Source of the DNA: Polynucleobacter sp. AP-Nino-20-G2
Lineage (GTDB): Bacteria > Pseudomonadota > Gammaproteobacteria > Burkholderiales > Burkholderiaceae
Assembly (NCBI RefSeq): GCF_018688235.1
Contig: NZ_CP061313.1
Span: 1,471,130 to 1,535,129 of the forward strand
Direction of reading: 5' to 3'
DNA length: 64,000 bases
Shown: positions 7,266 to 15,995 of the stretch, in pieces
How the letters are laid out: each line of letters starts with the position of its first letter
Numbering within the stretch: position 1 is the first letter of the stretch
Program-made: the position numbers and the translations under genes
The notes under the pieces: model-generated
Seen by the model: only the letters and a program-made list of their open reading frames with translations
Told to the model about the DNA's origin: nothing
Database searches by the model: none

Positions 7266-8471
7266 ATGAAAGCCAGTCAAGCCTTTAAAACTCTGCTGAT
7301 CTACCGCGTAGGCGCAACCCTAAGCTACCAGATCATGATGGTCGCTGTCGGCTGGCACCTCTACGAAATCACCAATAGCGTGGTTTCGCTAGGGCTCGTT
7401 GGACTGGCAGAGCTGGTTCCATATTTCGCCTTGGCGCTATATGCAGGCCACGCCGTCGATCACCACTCCCGTAAACTGATAGCAGCCATCGCCTGTATTC
7501 TGCACATTGCTGTCGGATTATTTTTAACTATCATTGCACTAGGCTGGCTATCACCACCCGTGCCGCTGATATACACCGCAGTGGCAATTCTTGGGTTGGC
7601 TCGCGCCCTATTAAGACCCTCATATCAAGCAATCTTTGGACAGATCATCCCCCGAGAACAAATGGCGCGCTATACCGCTTATGCATCTTCCGCATTCCAG
7701 ATTTGCGTAGTGGCAGGCCCAGGCCTAGGTGGCCTGATGATTGGTTTTGCAGGGTTGGAATGGACTTACGCATTGGCCGCCATCTTTGGGATCATTGGTT
7801 TATATGGCATCACATTTATTCGAATCATCCACGAAAAACCGATAGGCTTAAATACAAACTTCCTAAAGAGTTTTTTTGAGGGCTTTCATTACGTCAGAAA
7901 ACATGAATTAATTCTGGGAATCATGGCTTTGGATATGTTTGCCGTTCTCTTTGGCGGCGCAGTATCTATCCTGCCGGCCTTTGTAAAAGAGGTGCTCAAC
8001 GCCGGTCCTGAGACCCTAGGGATTTTGAGAGCGGCTCCCGCAGCCGGCGCAGTAATTACCGGCATTTACTTGGCGCGCCACCCCCTCATGGAAGATTCTG
8101 GAAAGCATTTATTTCTATCGGTAGGTGGCTTTGGAGTAGCGATCATTGCCTTTGGACTATCCAGTAATTTATGGCTGTGCGCCCTCTTTCTATTTATTTC
8201 TGGTTGCTTTGATTCCATCTCGGTAGTCATCCGCGGCAGCATCATGCAACTCACAACGCCCGATCACATGCGCGGCAGAATCAGCGCGATCAATGGCATT
8301 TTTATTGGCTCTTCCAATGAATTAGGCGCACTTGAATCGGGTCTTGCCGCAAGCTTGATGGGGCTAGTACCCTCTATTGTGTTTGGCGGAGTAGCCACTA
8401 TCGCAGTGGTGGCGCTCACTTATCAACTCGCGCCCCACCTCCGAAAATTAAATCTAAAAGATCTTGCCTAA
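7266..8471 (+). CDS. MFS transporter (EntS-like group)
   Basis: A 401-residue polytopic protein with 12 predicted helices. It resembles the major facilitator group that includes enterobactin exporter EntS: N-terminal FKTLLIYRVGATLSYQIM, a periodic GHAVDHHSRKL loop after helix 2 and LRPSYQAIFGQIIPREQMAR in the middle. It is presumably an inner-membrane exporter; substrate unknown. It is divergent from cytochrome b561 (45 bp between the starts) and convergent with the 3-hydroxyacyl-CoA dehydrogenase gene, with 7 bp between the stops and no visible terminator. Confidence 0.88.
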   Translation: MKASQAFKTLLIYRVGATLSYQIMMVAVGWHLYEITNSVVSLGLVGLAELVPYFALALYAGHAVDHHSRKLIAAIACILHIAVGLFLTIIALGWLSPPVPLIYTAVAILGLARALLRPSYQAIFGQIIPREQMARYTAYASSAFQICVVAGPGLGGLMIGFAGLEWTYALAAIFGIIGLYGITFIRIIHEKPIGLNTNFLKSFFEGFHYVRKHELILGIMALDMFAVLFGGAVSILPAFVKEVLNAGPETLGILRAAPAAGAVITGIYLARHPLMEDSGKHLFLSVGGFGVAIIAFGLSSNLWLCALFLFISGCFDSISVVIRGSIMQLTTPDHMRGRISAINGIFIGSSNELGALESGLAASLMGLVPSIVFGGVATIAVVALTYQLAPHLRKLNLKDLA

Positions 8472-8478
8472 GCAGCGA

Positions 8479-9420
8479 CTACTTAATCTCTGGCAATTCT
8501 TTTTGAATAATCTTCAAGCCAGCACGTAAAGCTTCCTGATAGCGCTCACGTTCAGCCTTCATCGATTCCGCCGTCCAGGAATAAAAACCTTCACCTGTTT
8601 TCATGCCAAATTTGCCGCTGGCAATCCGATCGCTTAAACATTTCGCAATGGTAGGAGAGTTATTGAGGGTGGGGTAAATCGTTGCGCCACCGGCACCATG
8701 GACCTCAAGCCCCGCATGATCTCTTTGCATGGCCGGCCCAGCAGCGATATAACGAAAACCGAAACCAAAGCGGACAGCCTTATCGATATCTTCCAAACTC
8801 GCAATCCCTGCATCTACCATCGCAAAAGCCTCGCGAGATAGGGCGTGTTGCAGGCGGTTTGCCAAGAAGCCAGGCAGATCTTTTTTGACGGTCACGGGAA
8901 CCATGCCGCAGGCAGTCATCAAACGAGACAGACTCTCGCCAACCATAGGAGAAGTCTTCTCTCCATAAACCACTTCCACGCAAGGCACTAAATGCGCAGG
9001 CATAAAGAAGTGCAAACCAATCATGCGCGCCGCAGTTTTCAAGCCGCTGGCAATTTGGCTAATCGGAAAGCTTGTGCTATTACTTGCTAGCACCGCCTCC
9101 GGTTTTGCGTACTGTTCTAACTTCGCGAATAACTCCTGTTTAATATCCAAACGCTCTGGAACGCATTCAATCACGAGATCGATATCCGACCAATCAACCT
9201 CTTCAAGAGATCCAGCTACAGTCAACAAATGAATGCGGTGTTCATAACCCAAATCCATCATGGTGTTGCTGAAATAATCTGGCAGCAAAGCACGGCGCTC
9301 GGTAGTCGGCTCCACCACCTGTACCGCACATCCTCCGCGAGCACATACGGCGGCCACATCAGCGCCCATAGTGCCACCACCAACAACCACCACTTTTGTT
9401 TCAGATGGGGTAAATAGCAT
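8479..9420 (-). CDS. 3-hydroxyacyl-CoA dehydrogenase family protein
   Basis: A 313-residue NAD-dependent enzyme. The Rossmann loop GGGTMGADVAAV is near residue 14, then LVIECVPERLD, LASNSTSFPIS and RMIGLHFFMPAHLVP. The last carries the catalytic histidine, and the C-terminal helical dimer domain has DLPGFLANRLQHA. The family oxidises 3-hydroxyacyl-CoAs but also includes stand-alone enzymes for free 3-hydroxyacids such as L-gulonate and carnitine; given the neighbours, a free hydroxyacid is possible. ATG 9420 is preceded by AAGGAG about 8 bases upstream. It is divergent from the hydroxyacid dehydrogenase/TRAP operon. Confidence 0.88.
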   Translation of the reverse strand: MLFTPSETKVVVVGGGTMGADVAAVCARGGCAVQVVEPTTERRALLPDYFSNTMMDLGYEHRIHLLTVAGSLEEVDWSDIDLVIECVPERLDIKQELFAKLEQYAKPEAVLASNSTSFPISQIASGLKTAARMIGLHFFMPAHLVPCVEVVYGEKTSPMVGESLSRLMTACGMVPVTVKKDLPGFLANRLQHALSREAFAMVDAGIASLEDIDKAVRFGFGFRYIAAGPAMQRDHAGLEVHGAGGATIYPTLNNSPTIAKCLSDRIASGKFGMKTGEGFYSWTAESMKAERERYQEALRAGLKIIQKELPEIK

Positions 9421-9446
9421 TTACATTTCTCCTTGAGCAGCAAGAT

Positions 9447-9463
9447 GAGGATTACAAATCCTC
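9447..9463. promoter_or_regulatory. 17-bp palindrome in a divergent promoter region (operator candidate)
   Basis: GAGGATT-ACA-AATCCTC is a perfect 7-bp inverted repeat between the divergent dehydrogenase genes. A TACAAT -10-like hexamer for the + strand operon lies at 9465-9470, so a protein bound to the palindrome would overlap the core promoter. No regulator gene sits next to it. Confidence 0.45.
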
Positions 9464-9504
9464 TTACAATGCTTTCATTATTCCAATAAAAAAGTAAGTG
9501 AGAC

Positions 9505-10434
9505 ATGATCCCAGTCAATTCGGTACTGCAGGTCGGCCAATTTCCAGAAATAATGCAGGCGGAAATTGATAAGCGGCTCAGCACGACCAAACTTCTAGAC
9601 CCTCAAGGCAAGGTCCCTGAGGGAAACTTCACAGCCATCCTGACGCGCTCAAACACCACCATTCCGACAGGATTGCTAGCGCAATTACCCCAGGTGCAGA
9701 TGGTGGCAACTTGTGGGGTTGGGTATGACAACCTTCCCCTCCCCGCCCTCAAGGAAAAGGGAATTAAAGCTAGCAATACTCCGGGAGTACTGAATGATGC
9801 CGTTTGCGAACTGGCATTTGGCATGCTATTTGGCCTCTTACGCCGCATCCCTGAGTCGCAAGAGTTTGTGAAAAGTAAGGCATGGTCAAAAGCGCCCTTC
9901 ACAATTACCACCACGCTTGCCGGGAAGCGAGTGGGTATAGCCGGCATGGGACGGATTGGCCAGGATTTAGCGAAACGCTTAGAGCCCTTTAAAGTGCATT
10001 TAGCCTATACCGGCCCCACCCGCAAGGAAGTGCCTTACGAGTACTACCCGAGCATTAAAGTATTAGCGCAGGCATGTGATGTTCTGATCCTCGCTTGCCC
10101 CGCTACCCCAGAAACGGACAAGATGGTAAACGCGGAAGTATTAGATGCCTTAGGAACCAAGGGCTTTCTCATCAATATTGCGCGCGGCAGTGTCGTCGAT
10201 GAAGCCGCACTTTTAGTTGCACTGCAGCAAAAAAAGATTGCTGGAGCGGCGCTCGATGTATTTGAAAATGAACCAAATCCAAACATTGGCTTCTTAAATA
10301 TTGATAATGTCTTATTAACTCCTCATATTGGTAGCGCAACATTAGAAACGCGACAATTGATGACAAATTTAGCAATAGACAATTTAGAAGCTTTTTATAA
10401 TCAACAGCCACTTCTTACAGAAGTAAAAAATTAA
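9505..10434 (+). CDS. 2-hydroxyacid dehydrogenase (NAD(P)-dependent)
   Basis: A 309-residue D-isomer 2-hydroxyacid dehydrogenase. It has GMGRIG at 147-152, catalytic Arg227 in NIARGS, Glu256 in FENEP and His274 in LTPHIGS. The substrate loop VATCGVGYDNLPL at about 67-79 matches the glyoxylate/hydroxypyruvate reductase branch, so it probably reduces a small 2-oxoacid such as hydroxypyruvate or glyoxylate. It is the first gene of a + strand operon: the DHDPS-family gene follows by 12 bp. It shares an 84-bp divergent promoter region with the 3-hydroxyacyl-CoA dehydrogenase gene. Confidence 0.9.
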   Translation: MIPVNSVLQVGQFPEIMQAEIDKRLSTTKLLDPQGKVPEGNFTAILTRSNTTIPTGLLAQLPQVQMVATCGVGYDNLPLPALKEKGIKASNTPGVLNDAVCELAFGMLFGLLRRIPESQEFVKSKAWSKAPFTITTTLAGKRVGIAGMGRIGQDLAKRLEPFKVHLAYTGPTRKEVPYEYYPSIKVLAQACDVLILACPATPETDKMVNAEVLDALGTKGFLINIARGSVVDEAALLVALQQKKIAGAALDVFENEPNPNIGFLNIDNVLLTPHIGSATLETRQLMTNLAIDNLEAFYNQQPLLTEVKN

Positions 10435-10446
10435 ATTGGAGTCAGC

Positions 10447-11373
10447 ATGACAATTTCCTTACACCCTTCAACATTGCCTGCGGTACTTTCACCAGTACTC
10501 ACCCCTTTTAAAGAAGATGGCAGTCCAGATGCGAAAAAATTACTAAAACAATGTCAATGGCTCGAAGCGAATGGCGTAGGTCAAGCAATCTTTGGAACTA
10601 ACTCCGAAGCAAACTCCATGTCAGCGCCTCAAAAAATGAGCACACTGACTACGCTCGTTGAAGGCGGCCTCAATCCAGCCCATATGATGCCCGGGACTGG
10701 CGCCACTTCTATTGATGCCACAGTCAATATGACCCGCCATGCGGTTCAACACAAATGCGCTGGCGTGTTGATGTTGCCTCCGTTCTATTACAAAGATGTT
10801 ACTGATGATGGTCTGTTTGCCTACTTCTCAGAAGTCATTCAAAAAGTTGGTGATGCTGGTTTACAAATTTATATCTACAACATTCCACCGGTTACCAAAA
10901 TCAATTTAAGCCTTTCATTGTTGGAGCGCTTGGTAAAAGAATATCCAAAGACAGTAGTGGGCATGAAAGACAGCTCCGGTGATTGGGCGTACACAGAGTC
11001 CGTTATTAAATTACTAGCACCATCTGGTTTCCGCGTTTATGCAGGTAGCGAGGTATTCCTGATGCGTGCTTTGCGAGCTGGCGGCGTAGGATGCATCTCC
11101 GCTACTGCTAACGTAAACCCTAGGGCGATCGCTGAATTGGCTGCGCACTGGAAGGAATCTGACGCAGATCAACGCCAAGCCGGGTTAGACCAAGTACGCT
11201 CCATCTTTGCTCAGTACCAAATGATTGCTGGCATGAAAACAGCAGTTGCGCATTACAGCAAAGATCCTGAGTGGTTGCGCGTACGTCCACCACTCATCCA
11301 ACTTAGCGCAGATCAGCAGGCGAAGTTATTGAGCGAGTTGGAAAAAATCAATTTCAGCATGCCGGGCCTTTAA
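10447..11373 (+). CDS. DHDPS/NAL-family aldolase or dehydratase
   Basis: A 308-residue TIM-barrel enzyme of the dihydrodipicolinate synthase / N-acetylneuraminate lyase family. The Schiff-base lysine is Lys174 in VVGMKDSSGDW and the catalytic tyrosine is Tyr144 in IYIYNIPP; the loop GTNSEANS at 50-57 replaces the usual G-T-T-G-E. True DapA is normally encoded elsewhere, and the location between a hydroxyacid dehydrogenase and a TRAP transporter points to catabolism of a 2-keto-3-deoxy sugar acid or similar pyruvate-yielding acid. The start is supported by GGAG five bases upstream. Exact substrate unknown. Confidence 0.9.
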   Translation: MTISLHPSTLPAVLSPVLTPFKEDGSPDAKKLLKQCQWLEANGVGQAIFGTNSEANSMSAPQKMSTLTTLVEGGLNPAHMMPGTGATSIDATVNMTRHAVQHKCAGVLMLPPFYYKDVTDDGLFAYFSEVIQKVGDAGLQIYIYNIPPVTKINLSLSLLERLVKEYPKTVVGMKDSSGDWAYTESVIKLLAPSGFRVYAGSEVFLMRALRAGGVGCISATANVNPRAIAELAAHWKESDADQRQAGLDQVRSIFAQYQMIAGMKTAVAHYSKDPEWLRVRPPLIQLSADQQAKLLSELEKINFSMPGL

Positions 11374-11402
11374 TTAAATAGACAGATAGCGGAGACAAGA
11401 CA

Positions 11403-12353
11403 ATGAAAGTTTTTAAAGTAATTGCCGTATCACTTGGATTAATGTGGGGCATCGCCCAAGCACAAAACATCTCGATCGCAACTGGCGGCACTGGCGGCGT
11501 CTATTACCCAATGGGTGGCGGCCTTGCATCAGTTCTTTCTAGCAAAGTTCCGGGAATGAGTGCCACTGCTGAAGTCACTGGTGGATCAGTAGACAACCTC
11601 AATCTCATTGGCACAGGCAAGCCTTACGTTGGCTTCTCTATGGCCGATGCTGCTAAAGATGCTCAAGTGGGCGAAGGTAAATTTACTAATAAGAAAATCG
11701 ACTTACGCACCCTCTTAATTCTTTACCCTAACTTAATGCACGTCGTGACCGTTGACTCCACTGGCATTAAATCCATGAAGGACTTAAAAGGGAAGCGCAT
11801 CAGTACTGGAGCACCAGGCAGCGCAACCGAAGTAATGGCCTTCCGCCTACTAGAAGCTGCAGGCCTGGACAAAGATAAAGATGTGAAGCGTGAGCGTTTG
11901 AGCGTAGCCGAATCTGTGAATGCGGTAAAAGACCGCAAGATTGATGCTTTCTTCTGGGTTGGTGGCTTACCAACAGCAGCCGTCACTGACTTGGCTAATA
12001 GCCCTGGTATGAAAATCGTGATGGTAGACACTACCGATGAAGTGCCCATCATGAATAAAAAATATGGAAATCTGTATTTCCCAACTGTGATTCCTAAAGC
12101 GACCTACAGTGGCATGACTAAGGACAATAAAGCTGCTGCAGTTGCTAACATCTTGGTTGTCAACGCCAATATGCCTGATGCAGAAGCTTACAAAATTGTT
12201 AAAGCTGTTTTTGACAATAAATTGGAGTTAGTGCGTACACATCAAGAGTATATGAATGTGACTCTGGAGAACCAAAAGCAAAAATCCACGCCAATTGATT
12301 TTCACCCTGGCGCTTTAAAGTTCTTTAAAGAAAAAAATGTAAAAGTAAATTAA
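11403..12353 (+). CDS. TAXI-family TRAP transporter periplasmic receptor
   Basis: A 316-residue solute receptor with signal peptide MKVFKVIAVSLGLMWGIAQA. The hallmark N-terminal motif ISIATGGTGGVYYPMGGGLA is directly after it, and KGKRISTGAPGSATEV marks the central domain. TAXI receptors feed fused 4TM-12TM TRAP permeases, and exactly such a permease gene follows 84 bp downstream. It probably captures the carboxylate that the two upstream enzymes process. The receptor-permease gap contains a strong hairpin that could set a higher receptor level. Confidence 0.95.
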   Translation: MKVFKVIAVSLGLMWGIAQAQNISIATGGTGGVYYPMGGGLASVLSSKVPGMSATAEVTGGSVDNLNLIGTGKPYVGFSMADAAKDAQVGEGKFTNKKIDLRTLLILYPNLMHVVTVDSTGIKSMKDLKGKRISTGAPGSATEVMAFRLLEAAGLDKDKDVKRERLSVAESVNAVKDRKIDAFFWVGGLPTAAVTDLANSPGMKIVMVDTTDEVPIMNKKYGNLYFPTVIPKATYSGMTKDNKAAAVANILVVNANMPDAEAYKIVKAVFDNKLELVRTHQEYMNVTLENQKQKSTPIDFHPGALKFFKEKNVKVN

Positions 12354-12361
12354 GTAATTCG

Positions 12362-12391
12362 CCAAAGAGAGTGGACCACCACTCTCTTTGG
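12362..12391 (+). promoter_or_regulatory. 13-bp perfect hairpin between TRAP receptor and permease genes
   Basis: CCAAAGAGAGTGG (12362-12374), loop ACCA, then its exact complement at 12379-12391. It starts 8 bp after the receptor stop codon. The downstream sequence is not T-rich, so it looks more like an mRNA-stabilising hairpin or partial attenuator than a full terminator; such elements raise the ratio of binding protein to permease in transporter operons. Confidence 0.7.
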
Positions 12392-12437
12392 TCTTAGTGG
12401 CACTGTATTTATAAATAAATAAAAAATAGGTAGAGAC

Positions 12438-14450
12438 ATGACCCAAGCCGTTATCGATAACGAAACCCAAGAAAAACTAGACGCCTTTATCAAGCAAGAG
12501 GAAGGTGATTCAAATGACTACAAAGGTCTTCTAGCCAAATTTATTACCTTGGTGGCGGTAGGCATGTCCCTCTTTCACCTGTATGCAGCCTACTCTATCG
12601 TACCAACCCAACAACTGCGCGTTATCCACGTTGCTTTGGTGCTGTTTCTCGTTTTCCTAAGCTTTCCGATTGCGGCACGCTTTAAAAACCGCCTCATGTG
12701 GTGGGATGTGCTCTTTGCGATTGGCTCCGTATTTATCGCTTATTACATTTTGAGTGGTGGCGATGATCTATTCGACAGAAATACCGCGCCCAATCCAACC
12801 GATGTTCTGGTCGGTATTGGCTTGATACTGCTCATCTTAGAAAGTGTTCGCAGAACAAACGGCATGATTTTGGTGGGAGTAACCACCCTATTCTTGCTAT
12901 ACGCGCTATTCGGCAATTACTTGCCTGCACCATGGACACACAAAGGGTACGACTTAGATCGCTTGGTTGGGTATATGTATATGACCCTAGAGGGCATCTA
13001 CGGCACTGCAGTAGACGTTTCTGCCACACTCATCATTCTCTTTACGATTTTCGGCGCATTCTTACAATTCACTGGAGCTGGAAAATTCTTCATTGACTTC
13101 TCTTTTGCAGCTATGGGTGGCAAGTCCTCTGGGGTAGGCAGAACCATTGTGATGTCCTCCTTCCTGCTTGGCGGTCCATCTGGCTCTGGAGTAGCCACCA
13201 CCGTTACCGTTGGTTCTGTTGCAGCCCCTATGCTTGATAAAGTCGGCTACGAGAAGAATGCAGCGGGCGGCCTCTTGGCAGCAGGTGGTTTGGGTGCGAT
13301 TATTTCCCCACCGGTACTTGGTGCCGCAGCATTCTTGATTGCTGACTTTTTAAAGATTTCTTATTTAGATGTGTTGCTGATGGCAACCATCCCAACCATT
13401 CTGTTTTACCTTGGCTTGTTTGTCATGGTAGAAATCGACGTCCGTAAGTATGGAATGAAAAACATTCATTTCCAAGCCGCGGAAACTGCTTGGCAATTAA
13501 CTAAAAAATATTGGTTCCACTTTTTCTCACTGATTTCCATTGTGGTGTTCATGTTGTTCGGGTTCTCGCCAGTGATGTCCGTATTCTGGGCAACCGTGGT
13601 ATCTGCTCTGTCGAGCATGCTGCGCGAAGACACTGCGATCATTCCTTGGGGCTGGCTTAAGGGTAAAGAACCTATTTTGTCCGGCCTCTACAACTCTAAT
13701 CTCACCAAAGCTTTAGCTTCAGGCTCAACCGGCGTATTGGCGATTGCGGCAACTTGCGCAGGCGCAGGCTTAATTGTTGGAACCGTGACGCTTACTGGCC
13801 TTGGCCTCAAGTTCAGCTCCATTGTGATTCAGTATGCGGGTGGCTCACTTTTGCTAACCGCAATCTTTACTGCATTAGTAGTTTGGGTGGTAGGCCTTGC
13901 TGTACCAGTGACAGCCTCATACATTATTTGCGCTGTGATCGCTGCGCCAGCCTTAATCAATTTAGGCGTTCCTGATTTTGCAGCCCATATGTTTATCTTC
14001 TATTACGCCGTGCTTTCAGAGGTATCTCCTCCGACAGCGTTATCACCCTTTGCTGCTGCGGCGATTTGTAAAGGCAACCCCTACAAAACTACCTTACAGA
14101 CCTGGAAATACGTTGCGCCGGCAATTTTGGTGCCATTCATGTTTGTACTGGATAAGTCTGGCGTAAGTTTATTGCTCATGGGCTCTACATCCGCATTAGA
14201 GCAAGCCGATTGGATGCAGATTACCTGGGTTTCATTTACAGCAGTAGTTGGCATCATCTGCTTGGCCGGCGGCCTGCAAGGTTGGTTTATTGAGAAAACC
14301 AAAACCTTTGAGCGCATCATCATGGTGATCTCTGGAGTTGCCCTGGCATATCCAGCACTTGAAGCGGATATTGTGGGCTTTTTAGGCTTTGGCTTGGTGT
14401 TGGTAACTCAATCCATTACCCACTTCAAACTCAATCCTCGATCAAGTTAG
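12438..14450 (+). CDS. TRAP transporter fused permease (DctQM-type, TAXI partner)
   Basis: A 670-residue membrane protein that joins the small 4-helix (Q) and large 12-helix (M) TRAP subunits in one chain, as is standard for TAXI systems. Glycine-rich re-entrant segments of the M domain are visible, including SSFLLGGPSGSGVATTVTVG near 240, GLLAAGGLGAIISPP near 280 and LSEVSPPTALSPFAAAAICK near 525, the last two being the pseudo-repeat substrate loops. It uses the sodium gradient to import the ligand delivered by the upstream receptor. AGGTAGAG precedes ATG 12438. A bidirectional terminator lies downstream. Confidence 0.95.
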   Translation: MTQAVIDNETQEKLDAFIKQEEGDSNDYKGLLAKFITLVAVGMSLFHLYAAYSIVPTQQLRVIHVALVLFLVFLSFPIAARFKNRLMWWDVLFAIGSVFIAYYILSGGDDLFDRNTAPNPTDVLVGIGLILLILESVRRTNGMILVGVTTLFLLYALFGNYLPAPWTHKGYDLDRLVGYMYMTLEGIYGTAVDVSATLIILFTIFGAFLQFTGAGKFFIDFSFAAMGGKSSGVGRTIVMSSFLLGGPSGSGVATTVTVGSVAAPMLDKVGYEKNAAGGLLAAGGLGAIISPPVLGAAAFLIADFLKISYLDVLLMATIPTILFYLGLFVMVEIDVRKYGMKNIHFQAAETAWQLTKKYWFHFFSLISIVVFMLFGFSPVMSVFWATVVSALSSMLREDTAIIPWGWLKGKEPILSGLYNSNLTKALASGSTGVLAIAATCAGAGLIVGTVTLTGLGLKFSSIVIQYAGGSLLLTAIFTALVVWVVGLAVPVTASYIICAVIAAPALINLGVPDFAAHMFIFYYAVLSEVSPPTALSPFAAAAICKGNPYKTTLQTWKYVAPAILVPFMFVLDKSGVSLLLMGSTSALEQADWMQITWVSFTAVVGIICLAGGLQGWFIEKTKTFERIIMVISGVALAYPALEADIVGFLGFGLVLVTQSITHFKLNPRSS

Positions 14451-14480
14451 GATGCCGTTGGAGTGATTCAACAATAAAAA

Positions 14481-14503
14481 AATCCCGCACATGAGGCGGG
14501 ATT
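14481..14503. terminator. bidirectional rho-independent terminator
   Basis: AATCCCGC (14481-14488), a 7-base loop, then GCGGGATT (14496-14503), flanked by A-run on the left and T-run on the right. It can stop both the TRAP operon and the convergent enolase-superfamily gene. Confidence 0.9.
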
Positions 14504-14543
14504 TTTTATTTCTTACTGCACTGAAAAGAGCCAATCAAGCGGA

Positions 14544-15677
14544 TTAAGAAATCTTCGTCCAAGCCGCTTTACCAGCATATTTCTTCACAGCAGCCTCATC
14601 AAACTCAAATCCGAGGCCTGGGGTTTTATGCAGAATCAAATCGCCGTTCTTAAACGTCAATTGCTTATTAATCAGCCTCCGAAAATTGAGCACTTGATCA
14701 TCTAGGAAAAATTCAACGAAACGGGCATTCGGCGTTGCAGCCACCAAAGGCGCATGCAAATCATGCATCCAATGTGGGCAAACAGTAACCCCTTTCAAGT
14801 CTGCATAAGCCGAGATCCTGCGCCACTCAGTAATGCCGCCACAAACAGCAGCATCAGATTGCAAAATAGCCGCGCCACCAGCATCGATTAACTCTCTAAA
14901 ACGCCAACGGCCAGCTTCCATTTCACCGGTGGCTACATTGATTTTTGTCTGGCGCGCTAATGCAGCATGCAGGTCGATCGCATCTGGTGAGAACGGCTCC
15001 TCAATCCAGTAAGGGTTATATGCCTCGAAACGACGAATGTACTCAAGCGCCGTTGGCAAGTCGCGCCAAGCATTATTTGCATCCAAGGTTAATAAAACAT
15101 CCTCACCTACTGCCTTACGAGCGGCCTTGACGCGTGCTTCCTCCTCCCGCGGGGATAGGCGTCCTACTTTCATTTTGACCGCCTTAAAGCCCTGTTTAAC
15201 GTAGGACTCCATCTCTTTACCTAGCTTAGCGGGGGTCTTCCCTTCCAAGTAATAACCACCACTCGCATATGCCGGCACGCGATCATCCACTACTGAACCC
15301 AAGTAATGATGCAAAGGCAATTTAGCGACTCGCGCATTCAAATCCCATAACGCGGTATCCAAGATAGAGATGCCTCGCATGACTGCTCCAGAGCGACCCT
15401 GCAGAATGGACTCGTTATACATATCCATCCAGAGGCCTTCACTGCGGTGACTGTTTTGCCCTATGAGTTTTGGTGCAAGTAATTGCTCGACGGCGATCTT
15501 AGCGATATCGCCACCAGCGCTACCAACATAACAAAATCCAATGCCCTCGTTACCATCTTTACCGCGGACTTTAACCAAGCAATAGTGACGCTCGGAAACT
15601 GTACGAGTAGAAAATGAGGTGACCTTATCCAGAGGGACTGCAACCGCTGCAACTGATACTGACTCAATGATGGGCAT
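14544..15677 (-). CDS. mandelate racemase/muconate lactonizing enzyme family protein
   Basis: A 377-residue enolase-superfamily enzyme of the mandelate-racemase subgroup. It shows the KxK pair Lys168/Lys170 (KAVKMK), metal ligands Asp199 in LDANN, a Glu of EEP at 226-228 and Glu252 in TGEME, and the His302-Asp275 dyad (PHWMHD and QSDAAVCGG). This residue set abstracts an alpha proton from a carboxylate; members are acid-sugar dehydratases or racemases. ATG 15677 is chosen because AGGAG sits six bases upstream and MPIIESVSV aligns with typical N-termini; a longer frame reaches 15734. Its place next to a DHDPS-family enzyme and TRAP transporter fits sugar-acid catabolism. Confidence 0.92.
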   Translation of the reverse strand: MPIIESVSVAAVAVPLDKVTSFSTRTVSERHYCLVKVRGKDGNEGIGFCYVGSAGGDIAKIAVEQLLAPKLIGQNSHRSEGLWMDMYNESILQGRSGAVMRGISILDTALWDLNARVAKLPLHHYLGSVVDDRVPAYASGGYYLEGKTPAKLGKEMESYVKQGFKAVKMKVGRLSPREEEARVKAARKAVGEDVLLTLDANNAWRDLPTALEYIRRFEAYNPYWIEEPFSPDAIDLHAALARQTKINVATGEMEAGRWRFRELIDAGGAAILQSDAAVCGGITEWRRISAYADLKGVTVCPHWMHDLHAPLVAATPNARFVEFFLDDQVLNFRRLINKQLTFKNGDLILHKTPGLGFEFDEAAVKKYAGKAAWTKIS

Positions 15678-15995
15678 AAGAGCTCCTGTATGCAAAAAAT
15701 TATTGTAGCCACAATTCTGATTGTGCGATGCCACTTAAACAAGGAACAATGAAGTAGTGATGAATGTACTGAGCCAATCATTTTGTCGGGATCCACAAGC
15801 AACATCACCGTCACCAGTACAGTAGAGATATAGATCTAGCCAAGCCCATCCAAAAAAATCCTCTGTAGAGAGGGTAAGCCCCAAAAAGGCGTCCGAATTA
15901 TCAAAAACATCACCGGAATTCAACTAAATTGCAATTGTTGCGCCACAGCACTCGCCTTATCTAATTTTGCTGCCGCAATATTGGATAATTAGCCC

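Noticed and set aside
15735..15923. Open frame on the - strand in the gap before the M23 peptidase gene
   Set aside because: No ribosome binding site, no recognisable protein pattern and odd composition; treated as non-coding.
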